Shown: piece by piece, positions 23,214 to 32,177 of the stretch
Numbering within the stretch: the first letter of the stretch is position 1
Layout of the letters: every line of letters starts with the position of its first letter
Assembly: GCA_900547755.1 (NCBI GenBank)
Contig: URIC01000014.1
Span: 1-40,453, forward strand
Length of the DNA stretch: 40,453 nt
Reading direction: 5' to 3'
DNA from: an uncultured Bacteroidales bacterium
GTDB lineage: Bacteria; Bacteroidota; Bacteroidia; Bacteroidales; Muribaculaceae
Translations under genes and position numbers: made by a program
Notes under the pieces: model-generated
What the model was told of the DNA's origin: nothing
What the model saw: only the letters and a program-made list of their open reading frames with translations
The model's database searches: none

Positions 23214-23940
23214 GGTCCTCACCCGTCTCGGCTCCCTGAGCGAGCTTATATGGCCGCGCACCTGCCACGTGTGCGGCTGCAACCTGCCGGAACACTCCCG
23301 TTATCTCTGCACGGTCTGCGAGGCCTCCCTGCCGCGACTCCCGCTGTTCACGCCCTCGGCTCCGGCGGGAGGAGTGTCGGTAATCGAGGAACGTACGGGA
23401 GCTTTCCACGGCCTTGTGAACGCTTTCTCCTGGATATCCTATTCGCGCCACTCCCCCTACGCCGCCCTGCTTCACGACATCAAGTACCGGGGATGCCGGC
23501 GGCTCGGCCGCCACTTAGGGCGGCTCATGGCCCGGGAACTGCGGCCCACCGGGTTCTTCAACGGCATAGACTGCCTTGTGCCTGTGCCGCTGCATTACCT
23601 GCACCGGATGAGGCGCGGATACAACCAGGCGGAACAACTGGCCCTCGGAGTAAGCGATGTAACCGGTATCCCGGCAATCGACCCGCTCAAGGCAGCCGCA
23701 CACCGCACGCAGACACGCCTCAGCGGCCATGAACGCCGCGAGAACGTGCGCGGCATCTACCGGACCAAGCCCTCGCATCCGCTCTTCACCGACCCGACGC
23801 GGACATGGGAGCATCTGTGTGTGGTGGACGATGTATGCACCACCGGCTCCACACTCCTGGAGACCGCGGGCGCGCTGACCGCCGCCCGCCCCGACCTGCG
23901 CATATCCTTCCTCACCCTGGCCCTCGCCCTGAATCAATAA
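23206..23940 (+). CDS. ComF-family phosphoribosyltransferase-like protein
   Basis: The N-terminal zinc-ribbon-like part has C20-x-x-C23 and C35-x-x-C38, the double-zinc-finger mark of ComF. The C-terminal half is a type I phosphoribosyltransferase fold with LCVVDDVCTTGSTLLE at about 204-219 (PRPP-loop pattern) and VPVPLHYLHRMRRGYNQAE at about 125-143, highly typical of ComF/GntX. In naturally competent bacteria ComF assists DNA uptake; in Bacteroidetes its role is not established. It starts within the last codons of recX and is followed after 20 bases by ribD. Confidence 0.9.
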   Translation: MNKVLTRLGSLSELIWPRTCHVCGCNLPEHSRYLCTVCEASLPRLPLFTPSAPAGGVSVIEERTGAFHGLVNAFSWISYSRHSPYAALLHDIKYRGCRRLGRHLGRLMARELRPTGFFNGIDCLVPVPLHYLHRMRRGYNQAEQLALGVSDVTGIPAIDPLKAAAHRTQTRLSGHERRENVRGIYRTKPSHPLFTDPTRTWEHLCVVDDVCTTGSTLLETAGALTAARPDLRISFLTLALALNQ

Positions 23941-23960
23941 TTTTCACTAATTTCGCGGAC

Positions 23961-24956
23961 ATGGAAACCGATTTCGACATACAGATGATGAGACGCGCCT
24001 TGCAGCTGGCCGAAGCCGGCTACGGGTTCACTTCCCCCAACCCTATGGTGGGCGCGGTGATTACAGATTCCCGAGGCCGGATTATAGGCGAAGGATACCA
24101 CCGCGTATGGGGCGGTCCGCATGCCGAGGTGAACGCCGTGGCCTCCGTGCGCGACAAGAGCCTGCTGCCCGAAAGCACCGTTTACGTCACCCTGGAGCCC
24201 TGTTCCCACTATGGCAAGACCCCCCCATGCGCCAAACTGCTTGTGGACAGCCGTGTGAAGCGTGTGGTGGTGGGGAGCGCGGACCCTTTCCCCGAGGTCA
24301 GCGGACGCGGCATAGCCATGCTGCGCGAAGCCGGCATCGAGGTGACGGAAGGCGTGCTCGCAGCCGAGTGTGACGAGCTGAACCGCAAATTCATTTACGC
24401 ACATACCCGCCGACGCCCTTACGTGCTTCTGAAATGGGCGCAGAGCATGGACGGCTTCGTGGCCGACGAATGTCACCGCCCGGTAACCCTGAGCGGCCCC
24501 GTGAGCCAAGTGTTCATGCACAGAGAGCGCGCCGGCTACGACGCCATAATGGCCGGCACGCACACCCTCTGTACCGACAATCCGTCGCTTACGGCACGTC
24601 TTTGGCCGGGGCGACTGCTGCACCCCGTGGTTTACGACCCTCACGGACACATTCCGGCCGACTGCCGCGTACTCTCGAACCCCGACACCATAGTCATGGA
24701 CCGCGAAATGCCGCTGCCCGAGATGCTCTCGGCCCTGTACGCCGAATATGGCGTCACCTCCCTTATGGTGGAGGGGGGTCCCACGCTTCTGCGCTCTTTC
24801 CTAAGCCAGGGACTTTACCAGGCCATACGGGTGGAAGTGGCTCCCGTACGTCTCGGCAAAGGGGTCAAAGCTCCGGAAATTCCATTCCCTACAGGCTGTG
24901 TGCCACGCCGTTGCGGAGACAGCGACATCTACCTCATTCCCGGACAGGACAGGTAA
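23961..24956 (+). CDS. ribD: Bifunctional pyrimidine deaminase/reductase of riboflavin synthesis
   Basis: Performs two steps of riboflavin synthesis: deamination of the diaminopyrimidine ribotide, then reduction of the ribosyl group with NADPH. The deaminase zinc site is H54-A-E56 with PCSHYGKTPPC (C81, C90). The reductase domain runs from about 145 to 331 (RPYVLLKWAQSMDGFVA, TDNPSLTAR, LMVEGGPTLL). At 331 residues it is somewhat shorter than the E. coli enzyme. The frame is open further upstream, but the ATG at 23961, 20 bases after comF, gives the proper N-terminus METDFDIQMMRRALQLAE. No FMN riboswitch is visible upstream. Other rib genes are not in the window. Confidence 0.95.
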   Translation: METDFDIQMMRRALQLAEAGYGFTSPNPMVGAVITDSRGRIIGEGYHRVWGGPHAEVNAVASVRDKSLLPESTVYVTLEPCSHYGKTPPCAKLLVDSRVKRVVVGSADPFPEVSGRGIAMLREAGIEVTEGVLAAECDELNRKFIYAHTRRRPYVLLKWAQSMDGFVADECHRPVTLSGPVSQVFMHRERAGYDAIMAGTHTLCTDNPSLTARLWPGRLLHPVVYDPHGHIPADCRVLSNPDTIVMDREMPLPEMLSALYAEYGVTSLMVEGGPTLLRSFLSQGLYQAIRVEVAPVRLGKGVKAPEIPFPTGCVPRRCGDSDIYLIPGQDR

Positions 24957-25049
24957 TCCGTACCGGGTTAAGAGCCGTTAAAAACACTAAAAAAAACTTG
25001 TAAGCACAGTTTCCGGGCCCGGCAGACGTGTTTTTTCGCGAATTAATAT

Positions 25050-25057
25050 TAATTTTG
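25050..25057 (+). promoter_or_regulatory. -7 box upstream of the propeller-like lipoprotein
   Basis: TAATTTTG, matching TAnnTTTG, 58 bases before the ATG at 25116. The -33 region (about 25026-25037) is T-rich but lacks a clean TTTG. Confidence 0.45.
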
Positions 25058-25115
25058 CAGTTTGAACGCACACCGCCCGACAAGGGCGGCGTGCAAGCGA
25101 CACAATACGCGACCG

Positions 25116-26657
25116 ATGAAAAAATCATACGACACACCCCGCCGCACAGCGTCACGATGGATGCGCGCCCTGCTCCCCGCGATAGGTCTGGCGTTGTCCG
25201 CAGTTGCCTGCAACAGCGACTCCGACGACTCCGGCCAAAGCGGCTATGTGGAGCCTACGGACGTGGCCGTGACAGGCTTCAAGCTCAAGGCAGACAGCAA
25301 AATCCTATCCGGACTGGACACTGTGTTCTTCTCCATAGACTTGGAACGAGGCCTCATATATAACGCAGACTCCCTCCCCAAGGGGACCCGCGTCACCGAC
25401 CTCATTCCCGTAATCACCTACTCCAACTACATCTCCTCCGCCATATTGACGATGGAGGGTGGACAGAAACGCCAGGGCGAGGTGAACTACAAAACCGACC
25501 CCAACGACTCCATAGACTTTACAGGCAAGGTGAGTCTGACCCTAACCTCCTCCGCCGGCAACAGATACAGCTATGACGTGAAGGTGAACGTACACCGCAC
25601 CGAACCGGACTCCCTGACCTGGGGCGAGACGGCGGTGAGCAAGCTGCCCGCACGTACGGAACACCCGGCCGCGCAACGCACGGTACAGTTCAAGGACAAC
25701 GTCACCTCCCTGATACAGGAAAGCGACGGCACCTTCACCCTCTCCACCACCGCCGACCCGGCCACCTCGCGCTGGGAGCGGCATGCCCTGACACTCGGAT
25801 TCACACCGCGCCTGCGCAGCCTCACCGCTACTGACGACGCGCTGTGGATGCTCGCTTCCGACGGCACCCTGCACACCTCCGCCGACGGCCTTGACTGGCA
25901 GTCCACACAGCAGGCATGGCACACCCTCCTGGGCGCATACGGAAATTCCCTGCTCGGCATAAGGCAGACCGGAGACTCATGGGTCATAGCCACTTACGGC
26001 AAGGACCAGTCCACACCGCTGCCCGACGGATTCCCTCTCGAAGACTTCTCCAACATCTATACATACAAGTCCCGATGGATGTCGGACGCCGTGGCCGTAA
26101 TCACCGGCGGAGTGACTTCGCAGGGCGAAGTGAGCGGTGCCGTATGGGCCTATGACGGCACCGACTGGGCCTGTCTGAACAATTCCGCGCTACCCTCCCT
26201 GCGAGGTTCCGTACTCGTACCCTATCACACCTTCCGCCGTCTCGGCAGTTCCTGGACATTCGTAGACTACAGCACTATCTTCCTGTTCGGAGGCATGAAG
26301 GAGGACGGCACCCTCAACACAGACACTTACATCTCCTACGACAACGGCATAAACTGGACCAAGGCGCCGACGTTGCTCCAGCTTCCCTCCCACATCCCCG
26401 CTTTCTGGCAGGCCGACAACACCATTGCCACCAAGCCGATGCAGAGCGTACTCCCCGCAGACGCTCCGGCCTGGAAACGGCTCCCGGCACGCAGCCTACC
26501 CGGCTGGTACCGCGTGGACGCCTCGGTAGACAACGGCGTCATAAGCTGGGACTGCCCCTACATATATCTGTACGGCGGCCTTGACGCACAAGGCACCCTG
26601 CACAACTCCGTATGGCGCGGCGTAATCAACCGCCTCACCTTTGTACCCATAATCTGA
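25116..26657 (+). CDS. Lipoprotein with propeller-like repeats (513 aa), DUF6242-like
   Basis: Signal peptide with lipobox LSAVAC (about residue 30), followed by the acidic NSDSDDS typical of Bacteroidetes surface lipoproteins. Residues about 45-170 form an Ig-like or calcium-binding-like domain (DVAVTGFKLKADSKILSGLDTVFFSIDLERGLIYNADSLP is the start). The rest carries repeated W-containing strands with D-G turns (GLDWQSTQQAW, YDNGINWTKAP, FLFGGMKEDGTLNTDTYISY, YLYGGLDAQGTLHNSVW), i.e. kelch/propeller-like blades. I recall similar proteins labelled DUF6242, but that label is uncertain. The frame opens upstream from TTG codons, but the ATG at 25116 gives the lipoprotein signal. Ligand unknown. 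Confidence 0.78.
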   Translation: MKKSYDTPRRTASRWMRALLPAIGLALSAVACNSDSDDSGQSGYVEPTDVAVTGFKLKADSKILSGLDTVFFSIDLERGLIYNADSLPKGTRVTDLIPVITYSNYISSAILTMEGGQKRQGEVNYKTDPNDSIDFTGKVSLTLTSSAGNRYSYDVKVNVHRTEPDSLTWGETAVSKLPARTEHPAAQRTVQFKDNVTSLIQESDGTFTLSTTADPATSRWERHALTLGFTPRLRSLTATDDALWMLASDGTLHTSADGLDWQSTQQAWHTLLGAYGNSLLGIRQTGDSWVIATYGKDQSTPLPDGFPLEDFSNIYTYKSRWMSDAVAVITGGVTSQGEVSGAVWAYDGTDWACLNNSALPSLRGSVLVPYHTFRRLGSSWTFVDYSTIFLFGGMKEDGTLNTDTYISYDNGINWTKAPTLLQLPSHIPAFWQADNTIATKPMQSVLPADAPAWKRLPARSLPGWYRVDASVDNGVISWDCPYIYLYGGLDAQGTLHNSVWRGVINRLTFVPII

Positions 26658-26669
26658 CCGGCTAACGAA

Positions 26670-27362
26670 TTGACAAGACAAACACGACATATCACAGCCC
26701 TCCTGCTGACTCTGGCGGCCCTGCTGCCGACACGCTCCATGGCTCAGGAAGACTACCGCTTCGACATAGGCGGCGGCGTAGGCATGACCGGCTATCTGGG
26801 CGATGCCAACACCGCCAACCTGCTCAAGCATCCCGGCTGGGACGTACAGGCCCTGCTGCGCTATATGGTCAACCCGCGCTTCGCCTTCAAGACCAACCTG
26901 TACGTAGGCTCAGTCTCGGGCAACAGCGCCGACATGACCAATGTCTTTCCCGACAATATGACCTTCAAGTTCAACACCACCTTCTACGAGGTGGGAGAAC
27001 TTTTCGAGTTCAACTTCTTCAACTACGGCATGGGGGAACGCTACCGCAACCTCAAGCGCTGCTCTCCCTACATCACAGCCGGCCTGAGCATGCTCCTGTG
27101 GACCACCGACGACAAAGCCAACTTCACAATGGCCATACCCATGGGCCTGGGTGTAAAATACAAGCTCTCCCGACGAGTGAACCTCGGCTTCGAGTTCCTG
27201 ATGAAGAAGACCTTCTCCGACAAAGTGGACGGCGAAATAGGCGCCGACCCCTACGGCATAAAACATGCGTTCATGAAGAATACCGACTGGATTTCGACCA
27301 TGACGTTTACTATAAGTTACGAATTTTCAGAGCGTTGCAGGGCCTGCAACTACAAGGAGTAG
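26670..27362 (+). CDS. DUF6089-family outer-membrane beta-barrel protein
   Basis: Signal peptide 1-25 (TRSMA, before QEDYRF), then a small barrel of alternating strands: GGGVGMTGYLGD, YMVNPRFAFKTNLYVG, FKFNTTFYEVGELFEFNFF, YITAGLSMLLW, IPMGLGVKYKLSRRVNLGFEF, STMTFTISYEF. In Bacteroidales this family is typically found directly before uppS and bamA, as here. The only start that keeps the signal peptide is the TTG at 26670; an in-frame stop lies just upstream (26655-26657), so this is a TTG start or a mis-sensed N-terminus. The function is not established; the neighbourhood suggests outer-membrane assembly. Confidence 0.83.
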   Translation: MTRQTRHITALLLTLAALLPTRSMAQEDYRFDIGGGVGMTGYLGDANTANLLKHPGWDVQALLRYMVNPRFAFKTNLYVGSVSGNSADMTNVFPDNMTFKFNTTFYEVGELFEFNFFNYGMGERYRNLKRCSPYITAGLSMLLWTTDDKANFTMAIPMGLGVKYKLSRRVNLGFEFLMKKTFSDKVDGEIGADPYGIKHAFMKNTDWISTMTFTISYEFSERCRACNYKE

Positions 27363-27409
27363 CATCTTTGTCCGCATAAGCCCCGCACCCAGGACGCAAT
27401 ACAGAACAA

Positions 27410-28177
27410 ATGGACGGTTTCGACTATAAGATATCACTTCTCGACCCACGGAGGGTGCCACGCCACGTAGCCATAATCATGGATGGCAACGGACGATGGG
27501 CCCGCGCACAGGGTCTGGACCGCTCCTTCGGACACTTCGAAGGGGTGAAATCCGTGCGACGAGCTACCGAGTTCGCCTCGGACTACGGCATAAAGTATCT
27601 GACCCTATACGCTTTCTCCACCGAGAACTGGAACCGTCCGCAGACCGAGGTAGACACCCTCATGCACCTGATAGGCACGGCCATAGCCAACGAGACCCCC
27701 GACATGGTGCGCAACAACGTCCACCTCAACCTGATAGGCGATATAGACCGTATGCCCCCCGAGCCCCGCGCCAACCTGAAACGCAGCCTCGAGGCCACGG
27801 CTCATTGCACCGGCCTGACCATGACCCTTTCCCTGAGCTATTCCGGCCACAGCGAAATAGCACGCGCCGCACGCCTGCTCGCCCAAAAGGCTAAGGAGGG
27901 GGCTATCGACCCCGCCGACATCGACGCCGAGGCCGTAAGCTCATGCCTGTACACCTCCGGCATACCCGACCCGGACCTGCTGATTCGTACAGGCGGGGAA
28001 CAGCGTATCTCCAACTTCCTGCTCTGGCAGGTGGCCTACTCCGAGCTGTATTTCACCCCCATTCTATGGCCGGACTTCGGAAAAGAGGAATTTCTGGACG
28101 CTCTGCTCGACTATCAAGACAGAGAGCGGCGCTACGGCAAGACCTCGGACCAGATAAAGGCCGAGCAAACCCCCTGA
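27410..28177 (+). CDS. uppS: Undecaprenyl diphosphate synthase (isoprenyl transferase)
   Basis: Makes the C55 lipid carrier for peptidoglycan and surface glycans by adding cis-isoprene units to farnesyl diphosphate. The substrate-binding motif HVAIIMDGNGRWA is at residues 19-31 (D25, the catalytic Asp), FGHFEGVK at 40-47, YAFSTENWNRP at 67-77, and DPDLLIRTGGEQRISNFLLWQ in the last quarter with the conserved Arg residues. At 255 residues it has normal length. It precedes bamA, a common Bacteroidetes order. Confidence 0.96.
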   Translation: MDGFDYKISLLDPRRVPRHVAIIMDGNGRWARAQGLDRSFGHFEGVKSVRRATEFASDYGIKYLTLYAFSTENWNRPQTEVDTLMHLIGTAIANETPDMVRNNVHLNLIGDIDRMPPEPRANLKRSLEATAHCTGLTMTLSLSYSGHSEIARAARLLAQKAKEGAIDPADIDAEAVSSCLYTSGIPDPDLLIRTGGEQRISNFLLWQVAYSELYFTPILWPDFGKEEFLDALLDYQDRERRYGKTSDQIKAEQTP

Positions 28178-28251
28178 GACGCGCTCCACTCTCCCCCGGC
28201 ATATAAACACCTGAAATCTCTCTCGCACACTAAAACGAAAACTCATTCCTG

Positions 28252-30888
28252 ATGAAGCATTTGCTGAAATACCTTTTCACTCTCCTGATGCTGCTCCCGC
28301 TCCCGGCAATGGCGCTGGACATACTTCCTGCCCGGCAGGATACCATCTATAACCCGAATGTGATTTACACCACGATGCCAAAGACCTACGAGATAGCGGG
28401 CATACGGGTCTCCGGTCTCCCCAACGCCGACGATTATTCCATCATCAGCAGCTGCGGCCTTCAGACAGGCGACCGCGTGGAAGTTCCCGGCGACGCCATA
28501 ACACGCGCCGTGAAACGCTTCTACCGCCAAGGCATATATTCCCGTGTGCAAATCAAGGCGGAGAAGATTGTCGGCGACAAAGTATGGCTCGAAATCTGCC
28601 TGCAACAGCTTCCCAGAATGAGCGAAATGACATTCACCGGTGCCAAAAGCGGAGAAGTGAAAGACATCAAAGAACGCCTCGGCATGGTGGCCGGACAGCA
28701 GCTGACCCCCAACATCGTAGCCCGCGCAAAACAGATTGTGGAGGACTATTACTCCGCCAAGGGTTTCAAGAACGCCAAGGTCAACGTCACACAGCACAAC
28801 GACCTCAGCAAGGAGGACCAGGTGATTCTCCAGTTCGACGTACAGCGCTCCAACAAGGTCAAGGTCCACAAAATCTATATCAGCGGCAACGATGTCCTTT
28901 CGGCCTCCAAGGTGAAGCGCGCCATGAAGAAGACCAACGAGAACGGCAACATACTCAACCTCTTCAAGCAGAAAAAATTCGTGGAGCAGGACTTCCAGGA
29001 CGACCTGAACCGCATAGTGCAGAAATACAACGAACTGGGTTATCGTGACGCCCGTATAGTCTCGGACTCCGTGGTCAACTATTCCGACAACCGCGTGGAT
29101 GTCTTCATCAAGGTAGACGAGGGTAAGAAATACTACATCTCGGACATCTCATGGGTGGGCAACACTGTCTATCCCACCGAAGTGCTACAGGAACTGCTCG
29201 GCATGTATCCCGGCGATGTCTATAACCAGAAGCTGCTGGCCAAGCGCACACTGGAGGACGAGGACGCCGTCGCCAACCTGTACATGGACAACGGTTACCT
29301 TTTCTTCAACCTCATCCCCATCGAGGAGAATGTGCAGGGGGACTCCATAGCCCTGCAGATGCGTGTTCTGGAAGGTCCGCAGGCCCGCATCAACAATGTG
29401 GTAATCAACGGTAACGACCGCCTCTACGAGCGTGTGATTCGCCGCGAGCTGCGCGTGCGTCCCGGCGAACTCTTCAACAAGAGCGACCTGATACGCTCCG
29501 CCCGCGAGATTGCACAGAGCGGACACTTCAACCCCGAGACCATAAACCCCGTGCCGCAGCCCAACGAGAACGACGGCACCGTGGATATCGTCTTCAACCT
29601 GGAGTCCAAGGCCAACGACCAGATAGAGTTCTCAGCCGGTTGGGGACAGACCGGTATCACCGGTAAGCTGGCGCTCAAGTTCACCAACTTCTCGATGAAA
29701 AACCTGTTCCACCCCTCCTCTTACCGAGGCATAATACCGCAGGGAGAGGGACAGACATTCACCATCTCGGCGCAGACCAACGCCAAGTATTATCAGAGCT
29801 ACTCAATCTCATTCCTTGACCCCTGGTTTGGCGGCAAACGCCCCAACTCACTGCAAATCAGCGCTTACTATTCCCGCCAGACCGGCGTGAACTCCTCCTA
29901 CTTCAACGACAACTGGAGTTCCGCCTACATGGGAGACATATACGGCTACAACTACGGATATAACTCCAACTATTACGGCTATTCCTACCAGAACGCCTAC
30001 GACCCCAACAAGGTGCTGCAGATGGCCGCTATCGCCGTGGGCACCGGCAAGCGACTCAGCTGGCCCGACGACTACTTCCAGTTCAACGCCACACTCCAAT
30101 ACCAGTGGTACTACCTCAAGAACTGGGAATACCTCTACTACATGAACAACGGTACGTCCAACTCCATTACCCTGAGCCTTGACCTCTCGCGCTCGTCCAT
30201 AGACAACCCCATCTACACACGCCGTGGCTCGACCTTCTCTCTCGGCCTCCAGCTCACTCCCCCCTGGAGCGCCCTTATCAACAAAGACTGGAAGCATCTC
30301 TACGAACAGGCCACAAAGGATAACTCGGCAACCGCCAAGAAGGAGATGTACCGCTGGATTGAATACTGGAAACTACGCTTCAAGGCCAAGACATATACCC
30401 CGCTCACCGACCCGGACGGCAGCTACACCCTGGTACTCATGAGCCGTGCGGACATAGGTTTGCTCGGCAGCTATAACAAATACCTCAAAACGCCCTTCGA
30501 GACATACTATGTGGGCGGCGACGGCATGACCGGCGGTTACACCTATGCCACCGAGACAGTAGGTATGCGCGGCTACGAGAACGGACAGTTCACACCCTGG
30601 GGCAAGGAGGGTTACGCCTACGGACGTTTCACCTTCGAGCTGCATTTCCCCCTCATGCTTCAGCCCTCCACCACCATCTACGCCATAGCCTTCGCCGAGG
30701 CCGGCAACGCCTGGACACAGGTGAAGGACTTCGCGCCTTTCAATCTGAAACGCTCGGCCGGAGCAGGTCTGCGCATATACCTGCCCATGATTGGATTCAT
30801 GGGTATAGACTGGGCATACGGTTTCGACTACGTGAACGGCACCAAAGGCGGCTCACACTTCCACTTCATCCTCGGCCAGGAGTTCTGA
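28252..30888 (+). CDS. bamA: Outer-membrane protein assembly factor BamA
   Basis: Essential Omp85-family protein that inserts beta-barrels into the outer membrane. Signal peptide about 1-22 (LPLPAMA). Tandem POTRA domains run from about 35 to 450 (repeats such as VHKIYISGNDVLSASKVKRAM and NNVVINGNDRLYERVIRREL), then the 16-strand barrel from about 455 to 878. The conserved loop-6 motif appears as VGMRGYENG near residue 770. The last residue is Phe (GQEF), as barrels require. The barrel carries a Tyr/Asn/Gly-rich stretch (about 560-590) that probably forms a surface loop. At 878 residues it is longer than the E. coli protein (about 810), as in many Bacteroidetes. The ompH genes for periplasmic chaperones follow. 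Confidence 0.95.
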   Translation: MKHLLKYLFTLLMLLPLPAMALDILPARQDTIYNPNVIYTTMPKTYEIAGIRVSGLPNADDYSIISSCGLQTGDRVEVPGDAITRAVKRFYRQGIYSRVQIKAEKIVGDKVWLEICLQQLPRMSEMTFTGAKSGEVKDIKERLGMVAGQQLTPNIVARAKQIVEDYYSAKGFKNAKVNVTQHNDLSKEDQVILQFDVQRSNKVKVHKIYISGNDVLSASKVKRAMKKTNENGNILNLFKQKKFVEQDFQDDLNRIVQKYNELGYRDARIVSDSVVNYSDNRVDVFIKVDEGKKYYISDISWVGNTVYPTEVLQELLGMYPGDVYNQKLLAKRTLEDEDAVANLYMDNGYLFFNLIPIEENVQGDSIALQMRVLEGPQARINNVVINGNDRLYERVIRRELRVRPGELFNKSDLIRSAREIAQSGHFNPETINPVPQPNENDGTVDIVFNLESKANDQIEFSAGWGQTGITGKLALKFTNFSMKNLFHPSSYRGIIPQGEGQTFTISAQTNAKYYQSYSISFLDPWFGGKRPNSLQISAYYSRQTGVNSSYFNDNWSSAYMGDIYGYNYGYNSNYYGYSYQNAYDPNKVLQMAAIAVGTGKRLSWPDDYFQFNATLQYQWYYLKNWEYLYYMNNGTSNSITLSLDLSRSSIDNPIYTRRGSTFSLGLQLTPPWSALINKDWKHLYEQATKDNSATAKKEMYRWIEYWKLRFKAKTYTPLTDPDGSYTLVLMSRADIGLLGSYNKYLKTPFETYYVGGDGMTGGYTYATETVGMRGYENGQFTPWGKEGYAYGRFTFELHFPLMLQPSTTIYAIAFAEAGNAWTQVKDFAPFNLKRSAGAGLRIYLPMIGFMGIDWAYGFDYVNGTKGGSHFHFILGQEF

Positions 30889-30974
30889 GACAAGACCGGG
30901 TAAACCAATTTCCCGCGTTCTTTGTTAAACCATATGACTTATACGGCATCCAAAAACTGAAAAAACATAAGAAG

Positions 30975-31490
30975 ATGAAAAAACTGATATTCACACTGCT
31001 GGTATGCGTGGCCTGCGCGCTTGGCGCCAACGCCCAGAAATTCGCCCTCGTAGACATGGAGTACATTCTCCGCAACGTTCCCGCCTACGAGATGGCCAAC
31101 GAACAGCTCAACCAGGTAAGCCTGCGTTGGGAAAAAGAGGTTACGGAACTCAGCAAAGAGTCCGAAACCATGTATAAGAACTATCAGAGCGAGCGTGTGT
31201 TCCTGACCGAGGAGCAGCGCAAGAAACGCGAAGAAGAACTCGTGGCCAAAGAGAAAGAAGCCGCCGACCTCAAGTATAAGTACTTCGGTCCCGAAGGCGA
31301 GCTCTACAAAAAACGCCAGAGCCTGATGAAACCCATTCAGGAAGAGGTGTACAACGCGGTCAAGAAAGTGGCCGAAGAGAAAGGATACCAGGCTATATTC
31401 GACCGCGCTTCCTCCCAGAGCATCGTATTCGCCTCTCCGCGTATCGACGTAAGCAACGAAGTACTCACCAAATTGGGCTATTCCAAATAA
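30975..31490 (+). CDS. OmpH/Skp-family periplasmic chaperone, copy 1
   Basis: Signal peptide 1-20 (LGANA, before QK). The mature protein starts KFALVDMEYILRNVPAYE, the short strand that opens Skp, followed by a long highly charged coiled coil (about 45-140: EKEVTELSKESETMYKNY, KKREEELVAKEKEAADLKYKY) and a final strand pair (GYQAIFDRASSQSIVFASPRIDVS). Skp trimers hold unfolded outer-membrane proteins in the periplasm and hand them to BamA. At 171 residues it is typical. It comes 86 bases after bamA; a second copy follows. Confidence 0.92.
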   Translation: MKKLIFTLLVCVACALGANAQKFALVDMEYILRNVPAYEMANEQLNQVSLRWEKEVTELSKESETMYKNYQSERVFLTEEQRKKREEELVAKEKEAADLKYKYFGPEGELYKKRQSLMKPIQEEVYNAVKKVAEEKGYQAIFDRASSQSIVFASPRIDVSNEVLTKLGYSK

Positions 31491-31504
31491 AATTAGTAAT
31501 TTTG
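31473..31504 (+). promoter_or_regulatory. Possible promoter before the second ompH gene
   Basis: TTG (31473-31475), 21 bases, TAATTTTG (31497-31504). The -7 box is perfect and the -33 partial. It overlaps the end of the first ompH gene, so the second copy may also be transcribed separately. Confidence 0.5.
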
Positions 31505-31572
31505 CGCCCGTTTGGACGACCGTTCCGGTCTGTCCGGCACATATACCTTGAAATTAACAAAAACTTAATAAT

Positions 31573-32076
31573 ATGCTTAAGAAAATCCTTTTGGCCGCTT
31601 TGGTCCTTTTCCCCATGCTGGCCTCCGCACAGTCTATCAAGATTGGTGTAGTCGACACTCAGAAACTCATGACGGACCTCCCCGCCTACAAAGAGGCGAT
31701 GACAAAAATCGAAGGCGTAGCCAAAAAATATGACACCGAACACGCCAACCTCCGCGCCGAAGCACAAAAGAAGCTGGAGGAGTTCCAGACCCTGGCACAG
31801 GACGCTTCCACTCCCGATGCCGTTAAAGAGCGCCGTGCCAAAGAGCTGGACGAGTTCTCCCAGAAGCTCAGCGAGTTTGAGCAGATGGCCCAGCAGGACC
31901 TCCAGAAACAGCAGCAGGAAATCCTCGGTCCCGTGCTCAACAACGTGCAGCAGGCCATTCAGAGCGTAGGCAAAGAGGGCAACTATACCCTCATCCAGGA
32001 GACCGGCGCGCTTCTCTATTTCGGTGCGCCCGCCGAAGACATAACCGAACAGGTAAAAGCTCGTCTCGTCAAATAA
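31573..32076 (+). CDS. OmpH/Skp-family periplasmic chaperone, copy 2
   Basis: Signal peptide 1-19 (LASA, before QSIKIGVVDTQKLMTDLP). A coiled-coil arm spans about 40-135 (KYDTEHANLRAEAQKKLEEFQ, KERRAKELDEFSQKLSEFEQMAQQDLQKQQQEI), and the terminal strand region contains NYTLIQETGALLYFGAPAEDIT. Same fold as the previous gene but clearly diverged. Skp copies may differ in cargo; this is inference. Between the two genes lies a possible promoter, and after this gene a terminator. Confidence 0.92.
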   Translation: MLKKILLAALVLFPMLASAQSIKIGVVDTQKLMTDLPAYKEAMTKIEGVAKKYDTEHANLRAEAQKKLEEFQTLAQDASTPDAVKERRAKELDEFSQKLSEFEQMAQQDLQKQQQEILGPVLNNVQQAIQSVGKEGNYTLIQETGALLYFGAPAEDITEQVKARLVK

Positions 32077-32099
32077 ATCGGGTGAACCCCACAGACAGA

Positions 32100-32139
32100 G
32101 GGTGTGTCAAAAGTCACGCGATTTTTGACACCCCTTTTC
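32100..32139 (+). terminator. Rho-independent terminator after the second ompH gene
   Basis: GGTGTGTCAAAA pairs with TTTTGACACCCC (one mismatch) around a 10-base loop, and the 3' arm is followed by TTTTCTC. It separates the bamA-ompH group from murI. Confidence 0.7.
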
Positions 32140-32177
32140 TCATTTTGACCGCAAACAAACACAGGAAGCCGTAAAAA

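Noticed and set aside
23931..23960. Promoter or FMN riboswitch before ribD
   Set aside because: Only a near -7 match (TAATTTCG / TAATTTTC) is present in a 20-base gap, and there is no room for an FMN riboswitch; ribD is probably co-transcribed with comF.
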